Shown here: piece by piece, positions 16,119 through 25,252 of the stretch | Layout: each line of letters opens with the position of its first letter | Position numbering within the stretch: the first letter of the stretch is position 1 | Assembly (NCBI RefSeq): GCF_003797775.2 | Contig: NZ_CP060725.1 | Coordinates: forward strand, 496,001 to 560,000 | Source: Sphingopyxis sp. OPL5 | GTDB lineage: Bacteria > Pseudomonadota > Alphaproteobacteria > Sphingomonadales > Sphingomonadaceae | Direction of reading: 5' to 3' | DNA length: 64,000 nt | The notes under the pieces: model-generated | What the model was told of the DNA's origin: nothing | Databases searched by the model: none | What the model saw: only the letters and a program-made list of their open reading frames with translations | Position numbers and translations under genes: made by a program

Positions 16119-16775
16119 TCACGATCCCGTCTCCGCATGCGGGGCGGCGACAGGCTTCGATTCGGGCGACTCTTTCTGACGAAGGAAGATCGACAAGAGC
16201 ACGAGAACGGCGGTCGACAGAAATTCGCTCTGCCAATTCTGGAAGGATTCGAACCAGAGGCCGGGGTCGCCGAGATAGGCGAAGGTGGAAAGGGCGACTT
16301 CGCCATGCTCGCGCGCGTCCTCGGCGGCCGCGCGCGCGCTCTGCGTCCAGTGGAGGATGAAGGAGGCAAGAAACAGCATCGCGAGCACCAGCCCCAGCGA
16401 GCGGGCATAAAGAGCGCGCGCGAGACGCCCCTTGCGCAGCACCGCAGGTGCACCGGGCTTGCGCGCCTGCGCGGCAAGATCGGCCTCGCGCAGGGGCGCG
16501 TCGGGACCCCGCGATTCCGACGAGCCGCGCTGAACGAGCATCGCCGTCAGCACGACATAGGCCGACATCTGGAGAAACTCGCTCTCCCAGTTTTCGAACA
16601 CCGAGGACAGGAATTGCGGACTGCCGCCATAGGCCCAGAGCGAGAGACCGGGCTGATGGTGCCGCGCAACGTCCGCGAGCGCGACGTGCCACCCCGTTAC
16701 CCAGTGGCCGACGATCGACGCTGCGAACAGCAGCAGAAGCACGATGGTGAGACCATTATCCTTGAGCCGCGTCAT
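16119..16775 (-). CDS. DUF6766 family membrane protein
   Basis: A 218-residue protein with about four membrane helices arranged as a duplicated pair. Each half contains a near-identical 'ENWESEFLQM' or 'QNWQSEFLST' motif before a helix, then 'QRGSSESK'- or 'RQKESPESK'-like basic tails; this internal repeat is the family hallmark. The function is unknown. ATG 16775 has AGGAAGG upstream and overlaps the PRC-barrel gene by 20 bases. The pair is probably transcribed from a candidate EcfG promoter at 17484-17509. Confidence 0.8.
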   Translation of the reverse strand: MTRLKDNGLTIVLLLLFAASIVGHWVTGWHVALADVARHHQPGLSLWAYGGSPQFLSSVFENWESEFLQMSAYVVLTAMLVQRGSSESRGPDAPLREADLAAQARKPGAPAVLRKGRLARALYARSLGLVLAMLFLASFILHWTQSARAAAEDAREHGEVALSTFAYLGDPGLWFESFQNWQSEFLSTAVLVLLSIFLRQKESPESKPVAAPHAETGS

Positions 16776-17433
16776 GAGCCCCTTCCTTTCCGGCGCCCCG
16801 CGGCGCCTCGCCCGCCGCCGCCGCTGCGGGGGCGAGCGACGCTCCCACGGCCACCTGTCCGCGTGGGGGCCGCGCAGGCCAGGCGGCGCCGTCGAGCGTC
16901 TCGCGCATCTCATATTCCGCAGCGCTCATCAGCAGCACGAGCCCGTCGGCATGACAGTCGAGCATCGTCGCCGGCACTGCGCGGAGCGTCTCGTCGATGC
17001 CGCCGAGCCCGCCGCTGGCGACGACGACATAAGAGAGGCAGCCGCTTTCGCATTCGATCATCGCATCGACGGTCTGGCCGATCTTCTCGCCGCGGATGTC
17101 GCTTACCGGAAGACCGCCTAACGCGCTGGCGGCGAAGAGCGCCGGCGAGGCGGCGAGCCGGCTTCGGTTCGCGGCGCGCCGCGCGCCATCCTCATAGCCG
17201 CGCTGGCGGCCGAGCCATCGCCATATTCCGACGAGATTGACGAGCGTCAGGAACAGGTTCGTCGCAAGAAGATTGGTCTGGCCCGATGTGAACCCGACGA
17301 CCGACCAGGCGAGCGAGCCCAAAGTGAACACGACGAAGCCCGAGCCGGTCACGCGCGCGCCGAGATTGGCTGCCGTCATCATCGCCGCGATCATCGTCGC
17401 GGCAGGCGCAATCAGTCCGGCGGCCTCTTCCAC
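16756..17433 (-). CDS. Membrane protein with a PRC-barrel domain
   Basis: A 225-residue protein. Residues about 5-80 hold two or three membrane helices ('FVVFTLGSLAWSVVGF', 'LLATNLFLTLVNLVGIW'). Residues about 110-190 form a PRC barrel: 'GLPVSDIRGEKIGQTVDAMI' and 'VPATMLDC'. The C-terminal tail is alanine/glycine-rich. PRC barrels bind protein partners or RNA; in sphingomonads such proteins cluster with stress genes. I chose the GTG at 17433, which has GAGGAG nine bases upstream; a much longer upstream extension is possible but unconserved. Confidence 0.65.
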   Translation of the reverse strand: MEEAAGLIAPAATMIAAMMTAANLGARVTGSGFVVFTLGSLAWSVVGFTSGQTNLLATNLFLTLVNLVGIWRWLGRQRGYEDGARRAANRSRLAASPALFAASALGGLPVSDIRGEKIGQTVDAMIECESGCLSYVVVASGGLGGIDETLRAVPATMLDCHADGLVLLMSAAEYEMRETLDGAAWPARPPRGQVAVGASLAPAAAAAGEAPRGAGKEGAHDAAQG

Positions 17434-17483
17434 GTGCGGCTTCTCCTCGGTCGGCAGCGCCCGCTGGCGCCGCTCCCGGGCAG

Positions 17484-17509
17484 AACCCGCCGCCGTATCA
17501 CCGCGTTCC
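17484..17509 (-). promoter_or_regulatory. Candidate EcfG-type promoter upstream of the PRC-barrel gene
   Basis: On the minus strand GGAAC (17509-17505) is followed by 17 bases and GGTT (17487-17484), one mismatch from the GGAAC-N16/17-CGTT consensus. The start at 17433 lies 50 bases downstream. Pattern match only, but well placed. Confidence 0.35.
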
Positions 17510-17631
17510 CCCAGACGGCGGCGATGCAACATCGATCAATGCGTTTATCGGCGCCGCGCGCTGTGGGTCGGCTCCCTGGCGCCAAATCGGCGACGGCCGC
17601 CGCCCCCGTACGGGCGCGATCAGGCGATCCT

Positions 17632-17829
17632 TCAGGACCGCCTGGCCGCGAGCTGGTCTTCCGCGCGCCTCGCCGCCTCGATGAGGCTTTCGCCGGTACT
17701 GCGCGCCGCCGCTGCGGTCATCGTCAACGCGACACCGTCGGGGCCATCGAGGAGAACGAGGCCATCTTCGGCGGTGGCGATCCCCGCTTCCGTCTCGGGC
17801 GGCGGGGGCGAAGATAATTCATCGGTCAT
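17632..17829 (-). CDS. Small protein translationally coupled to the Crp-type regulator
   Basis: A 65-residue acidic, proline-rich protein with an amphipathic C-terminal helix ('TAAAARSTGESLIEAARRAEDQ'). ATG 17829 overlaps the stop of the Crp-type gene by four bases (ATGA), which is the best evidence that it is real. The family is common next to Crp genes in sphingomonads in my recollection, but no function is known. A partner role for the regulator is possible. Confidence 0.6.
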   Translation of the reverse strand: MTDELSSPPPPETEAGIATAEDGLVLLDGPDGVALTMTAAAARSTGESLIEAARRAEDQLAARRS

Positions 17830-18578
17830 CGGCGGGGCCTCTGGTCTGGGGGCGGCGGAGATTCGGGATCGTCGATATAGAGATAGGCGGCATCGAACTG
17901 GCCGCGCCGCGCGAGCTTCGCGGCATCGAGAATCTCGACCTTGCCGTTGCGGAAAGTGCAAAGCCCTTCCTCGCGAAGATGACGCACCACCCGGTTCACA
18001 TGCACAGTCGTGAGGCCGCAGATCTCGGCGACATCGGCCTGCGTCAGCCCGAGCGTGAACTGGCGCCCGTCGCTCAGCCCCGCCGACTGGAGACGCACAT
18101 TGGTTTCGCAGAAGAAATGCGCGACGCGCCCGATGGCGTCGAGGCGGCCAAGCCGGAAGAGCCAGGCGCGGTGGATCGCGGCGTCGAGCAAGGTCGCAAA
18201 CCAGAGCTTGCGCGTCAGCTCAGGCATTTCCTCGGTGATCGCGTCGAGCTCGATATGCGGGACGATCGCGATCGTCGCCGGGGTCATCGTACCGACATCA
18301 TGGTCGAGGTGTTTCAGCGGGTAGGCGTGGAGGTCGACGAAGTCGCCGGGCAGGTGAATCGCGACAAGCTGGCGGAGACCGTTCCGGTCATCGAGGTAAC
18401 GCGACATGATGCCCTCGACGAGCAGCGTGCTCTGGTCGAGCCGCTCGCCAGCGCGCGCGATGATCTTGCGGGCATCGACCGTCATTGTCGTGCTGATGGA
18501 GGCCTCGAGACGCGCGCGCTCGCCAGCCTCGAGGCTTACCCCGCGACGGTCTCTCAAGAAGCGATCGGTTAACATCAC
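17826..18578 (-). CDS. Crp/Fnr family transcriptional regulator
   Basis: A 250-residue regulator. Residues about 10-140 form the cyclic-nucleotide-binding-like domain, without the cysteines of an Fnr iron-sulfur site, and residues about 150-225 form the winged helix, with 'TQADVAEICGLTTVHVNRVVRHLREEGL' split over the recognition helix. The tail is proline-rich. This type of Crp regulator is typical of sphingomonads and rhizobia and usually senses redox or nutrient state by unknown means. It is divergent from the catalase gene, so catalase regulation is possible. Two adjacent ATG codons at 18578 and 18575 are equivalent starts. Confidence 0.9.
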   Translation of the reverse strand: MMLTDRFLRDRRGVSLEAGERARLEASISTTMTVDARKIIARAGERLDQSTLLVEGIMSRYLDDRNGLRQLVAIHLPGDFVDLHAYPLKHLDHDVGTMTPATIAIVPHIELDAITEEMPELTRKLWFATLLDAAIHRAWLFRLGRLDAIGRVAHFFCETNVRLQSAGLSDGRQFTLGLTQADVAEICGLTTVHVNRVVRHLREEGLCTFRNGKVEILDAAKLARRGQFDAAYLYIDDPESPPPPDQRPRR

Positions 18579-18819
18579 TGACGTTCCCTGTTTCGTCCGA
18601 AATGCATGAGCGGGCCTGCTCGACTTCGAAAATTCCGAAAGCCCAGCAACCCCTCACAAGGGAAGCGGAATCGTCATGATCGAGGTTAATTGCAAACCCG
18701 GTGCAGCAACTTTCAAAGCGCAAACTCGTTCCATCGCCGGGTCCGGAGGGCGTGCTTGCACGCCCGCGGACCGCGTTCCGCCCAACTGCTGCGCCCCTTC
18801 AGACAAAGCGAGATCCGCC

Positions 18820-21140
18820 ATGGCCAAATCCCCCACCTCCCCGCACCCACCCGTCCGGGCGCTAAAAAGCCCAAGCCCGGCCGCGGCCAGAGCGCCGCTG
18901 CGATCGCGGGCAAGGACATGGGCGGCGAGTCGGTGCGAAAAGCGCCAGTCTTTCCAGCGGACGCTCCGATCGCAGCGAGTTTTGGCGAGGATCGTGGCAC
19001 CGGCGGCGAGACGCATCAGGCGGCCGCCGGCCATGCGCCGCTCACCACCCAGCATGGCGTGCCGGTCGCCGACGACCAGAACAGCCTCAAGCAGGGCGCG
19101 CGCGGCCCGACGCTGCTCGAGGATTTCCATTTCCGCGAGAAAATCTTTCACTTCGACCATGAGCGCATCCCCGAGCGCGTTGTTCATGCGCGCGGCTATG
19201 GCGCGCACGGCTATTTCGAGCTCACCGACAGCCTCGCCGACGTCAGCCGCGCCGACATCTTCCAGCGCGTCGGCGAGCGCACGCCCGCCTTCGTGCGCTT
19301 CTCGACCGTCGCGGGTTCCAAAGGCTCGTTCGACCTCGCGCGCGACGTGCGCGGCTTCGCGGTGAAGCTCTACACCAAGGAAGGCAATTGGGACCTGGTC
19401 GGCAACAATATCCCGGTCTTCTTCATCCAGGATGCGATGAAATTCCCCGACCTTGTGCATTCGGTGAAGCCCGAGCCCGACCGCGCCTTCCCGCAGGCGG
19501 CGTCGGCGCACGACAATTTCTGGGATTTCGTGAGCCTGATGCCCGAGAGCTTCCACATGATCATGTGGGTCATGTCGGACCGCGCGATCCCCCGCTCGTT
19601 CCGCACGATGGAGGGCTTCGGCGTCCACACCTTCCGCCTCGTCGACGCCAAGGGCAAGTCCACCTTCGTCAAATTCCACTGGAAGCCCAAGCAGGGGCTC
19701 CAGTCGGTGGTGTGGAACGAGGCGGTCAAGATCAATGGCGCCGACCCCGATTTCCATCGCCGCGACCTCTGGGATGCGATCAACAGCGGCGATTTTCCCG
19801 AATGGGAACTCGGCGTTCAGCTGTTCGACGACGCCTTTGCGGACAAGTTCGAATTCGACGTGCTCGATGCGACCAAACTCATCCCCGAGGAGCAGGTGCC
19901 GATCCGCACCGTCGGCCGTCTCGTTCTCGACCGCGTCGTCGACAATTTCTTCGCTGAGACCGAGCAGGTCGCCTTCTGCACGCAGAATATCGTCCCCGGC
20001 ATCGATTTCTCGAACGATCCGCTGCTGCAGGGCCGCAATTTCTCCTATCTCGACACGCAGATCAAAAGGCTCGGCGGCCCGAACTTCACCCATATCCCGA
20101 TCAATGCGCCCAAATGCCCGATGGCGCATTTCCAGCAGGACGGTCATATGGCGATGCGAAACCCCGTCGGCCGCGCCAATTACGAGCCGAACAGCTGGGG
20201 ACCGACGGAAGGCGGCCCGCGCGAGGATCCCGCGCGCGGCTTTGCGAGCTTCGCCGAAGAGGCCGAAGGCGCCAAGCGCCGCATCCGCCCCGAGAGCTTC
20301 GCCGACCACTACAGCCAGGCGCGGCAATTCTTCGTGAGCCAGACCCCGATCGAGCAGAAGCATATCGGCGACGCGCTTGTTTTCGAGCTGTCGAAGGTCG
20401 AACGCCCCGATATTCGCGCCCGCACCGTATCGCATCTCCTCCATATCGACCGCGGCCTCGCAGCCACGGTGGCCGATGGCCTGGGGCTGCCGCTTCCGGC
20501 GCCCGCCAAGGCCGCAAAAAAGCCCCTCGCCGACCTTCCCCCTTCCCGGCCGCTCAGTATCCTGCTCAACGGCCCGGCGAGCTTCGCCGGACGCAAGCTC
20601 GGAATCCTCGCGACCGACGGCGCGGATGCGCGGCTCTTCAAGGCGCTGACCAAGGCGGTCGACGCCGCCGGCGCTGTCTGGGAACTCGTTGCACCGAAGA
20701 TTGGCGGGATCACGCTCTCGGACGGCACGAGCGTCGCGGGCCGGCACAAGATCGACGGCGGGCCGTCCGTCCTGTTCGACGCGGTCGCGCTTCTCCCGAG
20801 CGACGATGGGGCGGCGCTGCTCGCAGGCGATGCGGCGGCGAAGGACTTCGTCAGCGACGCCTTCGCGCATTGCAAATTTATCGGGCATGGCGCCGAAGCG
20901 GCGCCGCTCTTCGCAGCCGCCGGCCTCGCCGACAAGCTCGACGAGGCCTGCATCGCGCTGGCCAAACCGGGCGATGTCACCGCCTTCCTCGATGCCTGCG
21001 TGGCGCTTCGGCACTGGCCGCGTGAAGCCGGCGTAGACCTCGACGCAAAAGGCGGAACGAAGGAGGCGGCCGAGACATCGGCATCGCGCAAGGCGGTATC
21101 CGCTCCGGCAGCGAAACCGGCTTCCAAGCCGGCACGCTGA
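18820..21140 (+). CDS. katE: Large-subunit catalase (KatE/HPII type), apparent N-terminal frameshift
   Basis: A monofunctional haem catalase of about 770 residues, the large HPII type. It has the catalytic histidine in '[11 protein letters not shown]', the asparagine in 'VGNNIPVFF', the haem-ligand tyrosine in '[11 protein letters not shown]', and a C-terminal DJ-1/PfpI-like domain from about 20,585 ('[15 protein letters not shown]'). The expected start, ATG 18820 (M-A-K-S-P), is one frame off the rest of the gene; adding one C in the CCCCC run at 18830-18834 would restore a normal N-terminus. Otherwise translation must start at a TTG (18690) or at ATG 18918. It decomposes hydrogen peroxide in the cytoplasm. 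The flexible N-terminal arm is dispensable for the fold, so activity may survive. Confidence 0.85.
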
Positions 21141-21166
21141 CCGACCGCAGCGAAGGAGCGGTGCCC

Positions 21167-22285
21167 ATGCAATTCGCGACCGATCGGCTGGTCTTCGGCC
21201 CCGACGATGTCGATCTGTCGCGCTCGCCGCTCGCGGGCCACCTCGGCCGCGAGACCTATGTGCTCGGGGCCTTGAACCCGGGCCTGCTGCGCCTCGCCTC
21301 GGGCAATCTCCTGATGATGGTGCGCGTCGCCGAGGCGCTCCGGGCCCCGATCGAGGATGGTCATGTCCATTCGATCCGGTGGGAGGCTGGGCGCTACAAG
21401 GTCGATAGCTGGCCGCTCGAGCTTTGCGATACGTCGGATCCCAGAAAGTTCATTGTGCACGGCGCTAGCTGGCGGGTCATGGCACTAACCTCGCTTTCGT
21501 GGCTGCTTCCCGTCGAGCTCTCGCCCGACGGGCTCCAGATCGTTGCCGTCCATTACGACAAGGCGGTCGATCCGGGCGCGGATTTCCAATGCTATGGCGT
21601 CGAGGACGCGCGCATCAGCCGGGTCGGAAGGCGCTGGCTGATGACCACCTGTTCGGTGAGCCCCGAGCGCCACTCGACGACGCTCTACAGTTCGGCGAAC
21701 GGCCTCGACTGGGTCTTCGAGGGGATCGTTCTCGATCATCAGAACAAGGACATGCTGATCTTCGAGGGCCTGATCGACGGCCGCTACTGGGCGCAGACGC
21801 GGCCGCTCGGCGATCTCTATTTCGCCTATCCGCCGGGATCGAAGTGGCGCGCGGGGCCCTCGATCAACCTCGCGACCTCGCCCGATGCGCTGCACTGGAA
21901 GCCTCATGAGGCCCCCGGTATCCGTCCGCATGCCGACACGGTGGCGACCGCGCGCATCGGCGGCGGCACCCCGCCGATCCGCACCGACGCGGGATGGCTC
22001 ACGCTCTGGCATGGGGTCGAGCCGAAAGAAATCGTCGGCATTTACCGCACCTACTGGTCGCTCCTCGATCTCGACGATCCCTCGGTCGTCCTCCGCACCG
22101 ATCACCGGCCGCTCATCGAGGCGAACCCCGAGCTTACGCGTCCGCTCGAAGACAAGCTCTATATACGCGATGTCGTCTTCACGACGGGCATCGCCGACGG
22201 CGGCGATCATTATGTCGTCGCGTCGGGGGAAGCCGATCTTGCCTGCCGGATCACCCATGTCCCCAAGGCCTGTTTCGGTGACTGA
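21167..22285 (+). CDS. GH130-family glycosidase/phosphorylase (five-bladed propeller)
   Basis: A 372-residue protein with GH130 features: 'LNPGLLRLASGNLLMMVRVAEA' near the N-terminus, 'GVEDARISRVG' near 145-155, repeated 'W...HG' substrate-loop motifs ('LTLWHGVEPKEI'), and the five-bladed propeller length. GH130 enzymes are mostly inverting phosphorylases or hydrolases of beta-mannosides. ATG 21167 has AAGGAG eight bases upstream and lies 26 bases after the catalase stop. The next gene overlaps by eight bases, so both are one unit. The substrate cannot be read from sequence; mannose-containing oligosaccharide is the best guess. Confidence 0.8.
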   Translation: MQFATDRLVFGPDDVDLSRSPLAGHLGRETYVLGALNPGLLRLASGNLLMMVRVAEALRAPIEDGHVHSIRWEAGRYKVDSWPLELCDTSDPRKFIVHGASWRVMALTSLSWLLPVELSPDGLQIVAVHYDKAVDPGADFQCYGVEDARISRVGRRWLMTTCSVSPERHSTTLYSSANGLDWVFEGIVLDHQNKDMLIFEGLIDGRYWAQTRPLGDLYFAYPPGSKWRAGPSINLATSPDALHWKPHEAPGIRPHADTVATARIGGGTPPIRTDAGWLTLWHGVEPKEIVGIYRTYWSLLDLDDPSVVLRTDHRPLIEANPELTRPLEDKLYIRDVVFTTGIADGGDHYVVASGEADLACRITHVPKACFGD

Positions 22286-24500
22286 CCAGCGCGTGGAGAC
22301 GCGCCGCGACATGCCGCTGACGCCCGATCTCGTTCGCGTTCGCGGCGAGCTCGCGGCCGCCACTCCGATCGTCTCGCAGAGGATCGACGACCTCTCCGTC
22401 GAACTTGCTGCGGGCGGCGAAGCGCTCTGGCTGTTCGTCCGGCGCGCCGACAGAGGCGGCGTCGCCCTGCGCGCGGCCTCGTGGCCCGGCGCAGCGAAGG
22501 TCCGCCGCGTCAAGCGCGCGGGCGGCGAGCTCGCCCGCGTGCATGTCGACAGTGCGATCGGTGCGCATGAGGTCGCACTCGAGGCGCGACCCGGGCCGCT
22601 CCCCTGCCTCCGCCTTGTCTCGACACTCTGCCCCTCGGCGCCGCTGCTCCTTCCGCCGGGAGCGCGCGATCTCTTTCCGTTCGACGCTCAGGACGATCCG
22701 ATGGGGACCCGCGGCACCGTCGAGGCGGTGCAACGCGGTCTCAACGCCGGGCTCCTCTATGGCGAACTTACCGACCCCGCCTTCGGTACCTTTTTCTATT
22801 TCCAGGATTTCACCGCGCTCAATCCCTATTTCCAGGCGACTGGCACCAATCCGGATGCCGCGGTGGGAGGCATCTGGCCGGGGCTGGGCTTCCGCCTTCC
22901 CGGCCAGACGCTCCACACTGCCGACGAAGCCGCACCGCTGGCGCCCGGGATCTCTTATACGCTGGGCGATGCGAGGCTCGTCGTCCGCGACGGCTCTCCG
23001 GCAGACGAGCGCGACAGCGCGCGGCGATTTCTCCAGATGCTGGGCGCCGTCTATCGCTCGCTCTCCCTGCCGCCGACCGAATACCGCGACTGGCGGCAGA
23101 GGGCCGCGCGGACGGCGCGGCACCTCGGCGCCGCGCCGGAGGCGACCGTGCGCCATTATGGTCATCGGTACGTGCACCCTTATACGGATGCCGAATATCC
23201 GGACGCCATGGTCCAGATGTCGATCGTGCAGGCGCTGCACGACTGGGGGAAATGGCGCGGCGAGGTTCATCCCCTCGAGGATGAGTTCAAGGCCGGCCTC
23301 GGCAAATTTTACGATCCGAAGCTCGAGACGCTGCGCCGCTATCTGCCCAATGTCGGTGACGACAAGGATGCCGACGCCGTCGACAGCTGGTATCTCTACC
23401 ACCCGCTGCTGAACCTCGGAAAACTCGCTCTCGATGGCGACGCGAAGGCGCGGCGGCTGTTTCTGAAATCGCTTCCTTATGCGATCCGCGCAGCGCGGCA
23501 TTTCGCTTACAAATGGCCGATCCAGTACAAGGTCACCGATTTCTCGGTTATCACCGAAACCGCCGGAGCCGACGGGCGCGGCCAGACCGATGTCGGCGGC
23601 ATCTATGCCTGGGTGATGCTCGAGGCTTTCGAGCTCACCGACGAGAAGCTGTATCTCGACGAGGCATGCGCCGCGATCGACACCGCGGTCGGTCTGGGTT
23701 TCGACATCAATTATCAAGCCAACCTCACCGCCTGGGGGGCGGCCGCCTGCATGCGACTGTGGCGGGTCACGGGCCGCGACACGTACCGTGAGCAGGGCTA
23801 TGTCTATCTCGCGAGCTTCTTTCATCACACCGAAATCTGGGAAAGCGAGATCGGCCTCGCCGTCCACCACCGCAACTTTCTGGGCGCAACCTGTCTGCAG
23901 GACGCACCCTATATGGCGATCTACGAATGTTTCGACAGCTTCGCCGCTTTCGAACATTATCTTGCCGACAGCGGACCCGACCTCGAGCCTGCGGCCCGCA
24001 TGCTGATTTCGGAATATTGCCGCTATGCGCTTGATCGGGCCTGGTATTATTATCCCGACGCGCTGCCCGCCGAGGCCGTCTCAGACGAACAGCGCCCCGG
24101 TAACGGACGCATCGACCCCGCCCTCTCCTTCCCCGTCGAGGATCTTTATGCCGACGGTCAACCCGCCGGGCAGGTGGGGCAGGAAATCTACGGCGCCGGG
24201 GCCGCGTTCATCTTCGCGACCCGCGCCTTCCACCGCGTCGACGGCGCGCCGTTCGACCTTTATTGCGATCATTTCGTCCGTGCCCTCGAGCGCATGGCGC
24301 CAGCGCGGCTCTCGCTTCGCCTCGACGGCGGTGAAGGCTGCACGGCCCGGCTCAGCTTCGTCCGGAAAAGCCGGGGCGAGCTTCCCGCGATACGCGTCGC
24401 CGCGGCAGACGGCGATGCGATCCGGCCCGACGGGAACAGCGGCGACCGCCTCGATTTCCTCGTTCCGGCGAATGGCAGCCTCCTTCTCAGCTGGAAGTGA
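22278..24500 (+). CDS. Six-hairpin glycosidase-like protein, coupled to GH130
   Basis: A 740-residue protein with no signal peptide. Residues about 1-230 look like a beta-rich N-terminal domain, residues about 270-640 a helical (alpha/alpha)6-type barrel with repeated 'Y.YHPLLNLGKLAL', 'TDVGGIYAWVMLEAF' and 'GFDINYQANLTAWGAAA' motifs, and the last 80 residues a beta-sandwich. I do not recognise a named CAZy family. GTG 22278 overlaps the GH130 stop by eight bases; ATG 22311 is an alternative. It likely acts on the same glycan as the upstream GH130, but the activity is unknown. Confidence 0.65.
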   Translation: MTDQRVETRRDMPLTPDLVRVRGELAAATPIVSQRIDDLSVELAAGGEALWLFVRRADRGGVALRAASWPGAAKVRRVKRAGGELARVHVDSAIGAHEVALEARPGPLPCLRLVSTLCPSAPLLLPPGARDLFPFDAQDDPMGTRGTVEAVQRGLNAGLLYGELTDPAFGTFFYFQDFTALNPYFQATGTNPDAAVGGIWPGLGFRLPGQTLHTADEAAPLAPGISYTLGDARLVVRDGSPADERDSARRFLQMLGAVYRSLSLPPTEYRDWRQRAARTARHLGAAPEATVRHYGHRYVHPYTDAEYPDAMVQMSIVQALHDWGKWRGEVHPLEDEFKAGLGKFYDPKLETLRRYLPNVGDDKDADAVDSWYLYHPLLNLGKLALDGDAKARRLFLKSLPYAIRAARHFAYKWPIQYKVTDFSVITETAGADGRGQTDVGGIYAWVMLEAFELTDEKLYLDEACAAIDTAVGLGFDINYQANLTAWGAAACMRLWRVTGRDTYREQGYVYLASFFHHTEIWESEIGLAVHHRNFLGATCLQDAPYMAIYECFDSFAAFEHYLADSGPDLEPAARMLISEYCRYALDRAWYYYPDALPAEAVSDEQRPGNGRIDPALSFPVEDLYADGQPAGQVGQEIYGAGAAFIFATRAFHRVDGAPFDLYCDHFVRALERMAPARLSLRLDGGEGCTARLSFVRKSRGELPAIRVAAADGDAIRPDGNSGDRLDFLVPANGSLLLSWK

Positions 24501-24561
24501 GGCGTCCGCCACGCGCGCCCGGTACAAACAGCGCAACATTTGTTAATCGGAGCGGCGCCGC

Positions 24562-24587
24562 GGCAACTTTGAGGCCGCCCCCCCGTT
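24562..24587 (+). promoter_or_regulatory. Candidate EcfG-type promoter / GGCAAC inverted repeat
   Basis: GCAAC (24563-24567) is followed after 16 bases by CGTT (24584-24587), one mismatch from the EcfG consensus. The same bases form an inverted repeat GGCAAC-N17-GTTGCC (24562-24590). The next ATG is at 24631, 43 bases downstream of the -10. Confidence 0.3.
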
Positions 24588-24630
24588 GCCCTTTCAGCCT
24601 CCCGGATTTTCTCTCAAGCTGGAGACAGAC

Positions 24631-24918
24631 ATGGCACACGCAATGACGGCGCCCCGCCGCTCGTCGGGGTTCGGAAAAATTCTCGGTATCGGCGTCCTCG
24701 GGGCGCTCTTCTGGTTCACGCGCAAGCATGCGCCCGCCGATGCGAAGGACGACGGCCATTCGGCCGCCTTCGCCGACGGCGAGACGCATGCCGAAAATTT
24801 CGATCAGACCCGCTCGGCGGGACCGGAAGGCATGCGCGACGAGGTCCGGCGCGAATGGGACCGCGTCGACCAGGCCGCCGACGAATCCTTCCCGAGCAGC
24901 GATCCGCCAGCTTACTGA
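24631..24918 (+). CDS. Small protein with C-terminal DESFP-SDPP motif
   Basis: A 95-residue protein. Residues about 14-29 are a hydrophobic segment that may be a membrane helix; the remainder is charged. It ends in 'ADESFPSSDPPAY', a motif at the C-terminus of many small bacterial proteins of unknown function. GGAG lies six bases before ATG 24631. It precedes three small stress-type genes and is probably co-transcribed with them. Confidence 0.7.
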   Translation: MAHAMTAPRRSSGFGKILGIGVLGALFWFTRKHAPADAKDDGHSAAFADGETHAENFDQTRSAGPEGMRDEVRREWDRVDQAADESFPSSDPPAY

Positions 24919-24928
24919 GGGGCTGACG

Positions 24929-25252
24929 ATGAACGCTCCCGTCACCGACCAAGTCGCGGCAGTAACATCGGACGGCCCGGCGCCCGCACGCAAGCCGACG
25001 CTCATGCTGCACTATGACGAAGATCATATCGGCCTCAAGAAGCGCCTCCTCTTCGAGGCGGCGAGCCCCGCAAGCGCGCTCGATATCGCCGCCGGCGAAG
25101 CGGCAGGCCGCTCCGCACGGCTGTTCGTCGACGGCGCGCCGCTCTGCAGCCTGCTCAAGGCCGACGATGACAATCCCTACTGGGTCGTCGCCGCGCCGAC
25201 AGCGCGAACGAGAGCCGATCCCGTCTCCGCGTCCTTCGAGGAAAAGCCATGA
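24929..25252 (+). CDS. Hypothetical protein, unrecognised
   Basis: A 107-residue soluble protein with no membrane segment. The first 20 residues are alanine/proline-rich; residues about 25-85 look like a compact alpha/beta unit with 'RLFVDGAPLCSLLKADDDNPYW'. Its stop overlaps the next SDR start by four bases (ATGA), and its ATG follows the upstream gene by ten bases with GAGGGG as ribosome-binding site, so it is a real operon gene. I do not recognise the family. Confidence 0.65.
   Translation: MNAPVTDQVAAVTSDGPAPARKPTLMLHYDEDHIGLKKRLLFEAASPASALDIAAGEAAGRSARLFVDGAPLCSLLKADDDNPYWVVAAPTARTRADPVSASFEEKP

Noticed and set aside
18654..21014. A 786-codon open frame antisense to the catalase gene
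   Set aside because: High-GC shadow of a real gene: no recognisable domain, and the sense frame has full catalase motifs.
22251..23957. A 568-codon minus-strand open frame opposite the six-hairpin-like gene
   Set aside because: No domain, composition of a reverse-complement shadow; the sense gene is coupled to GH130.
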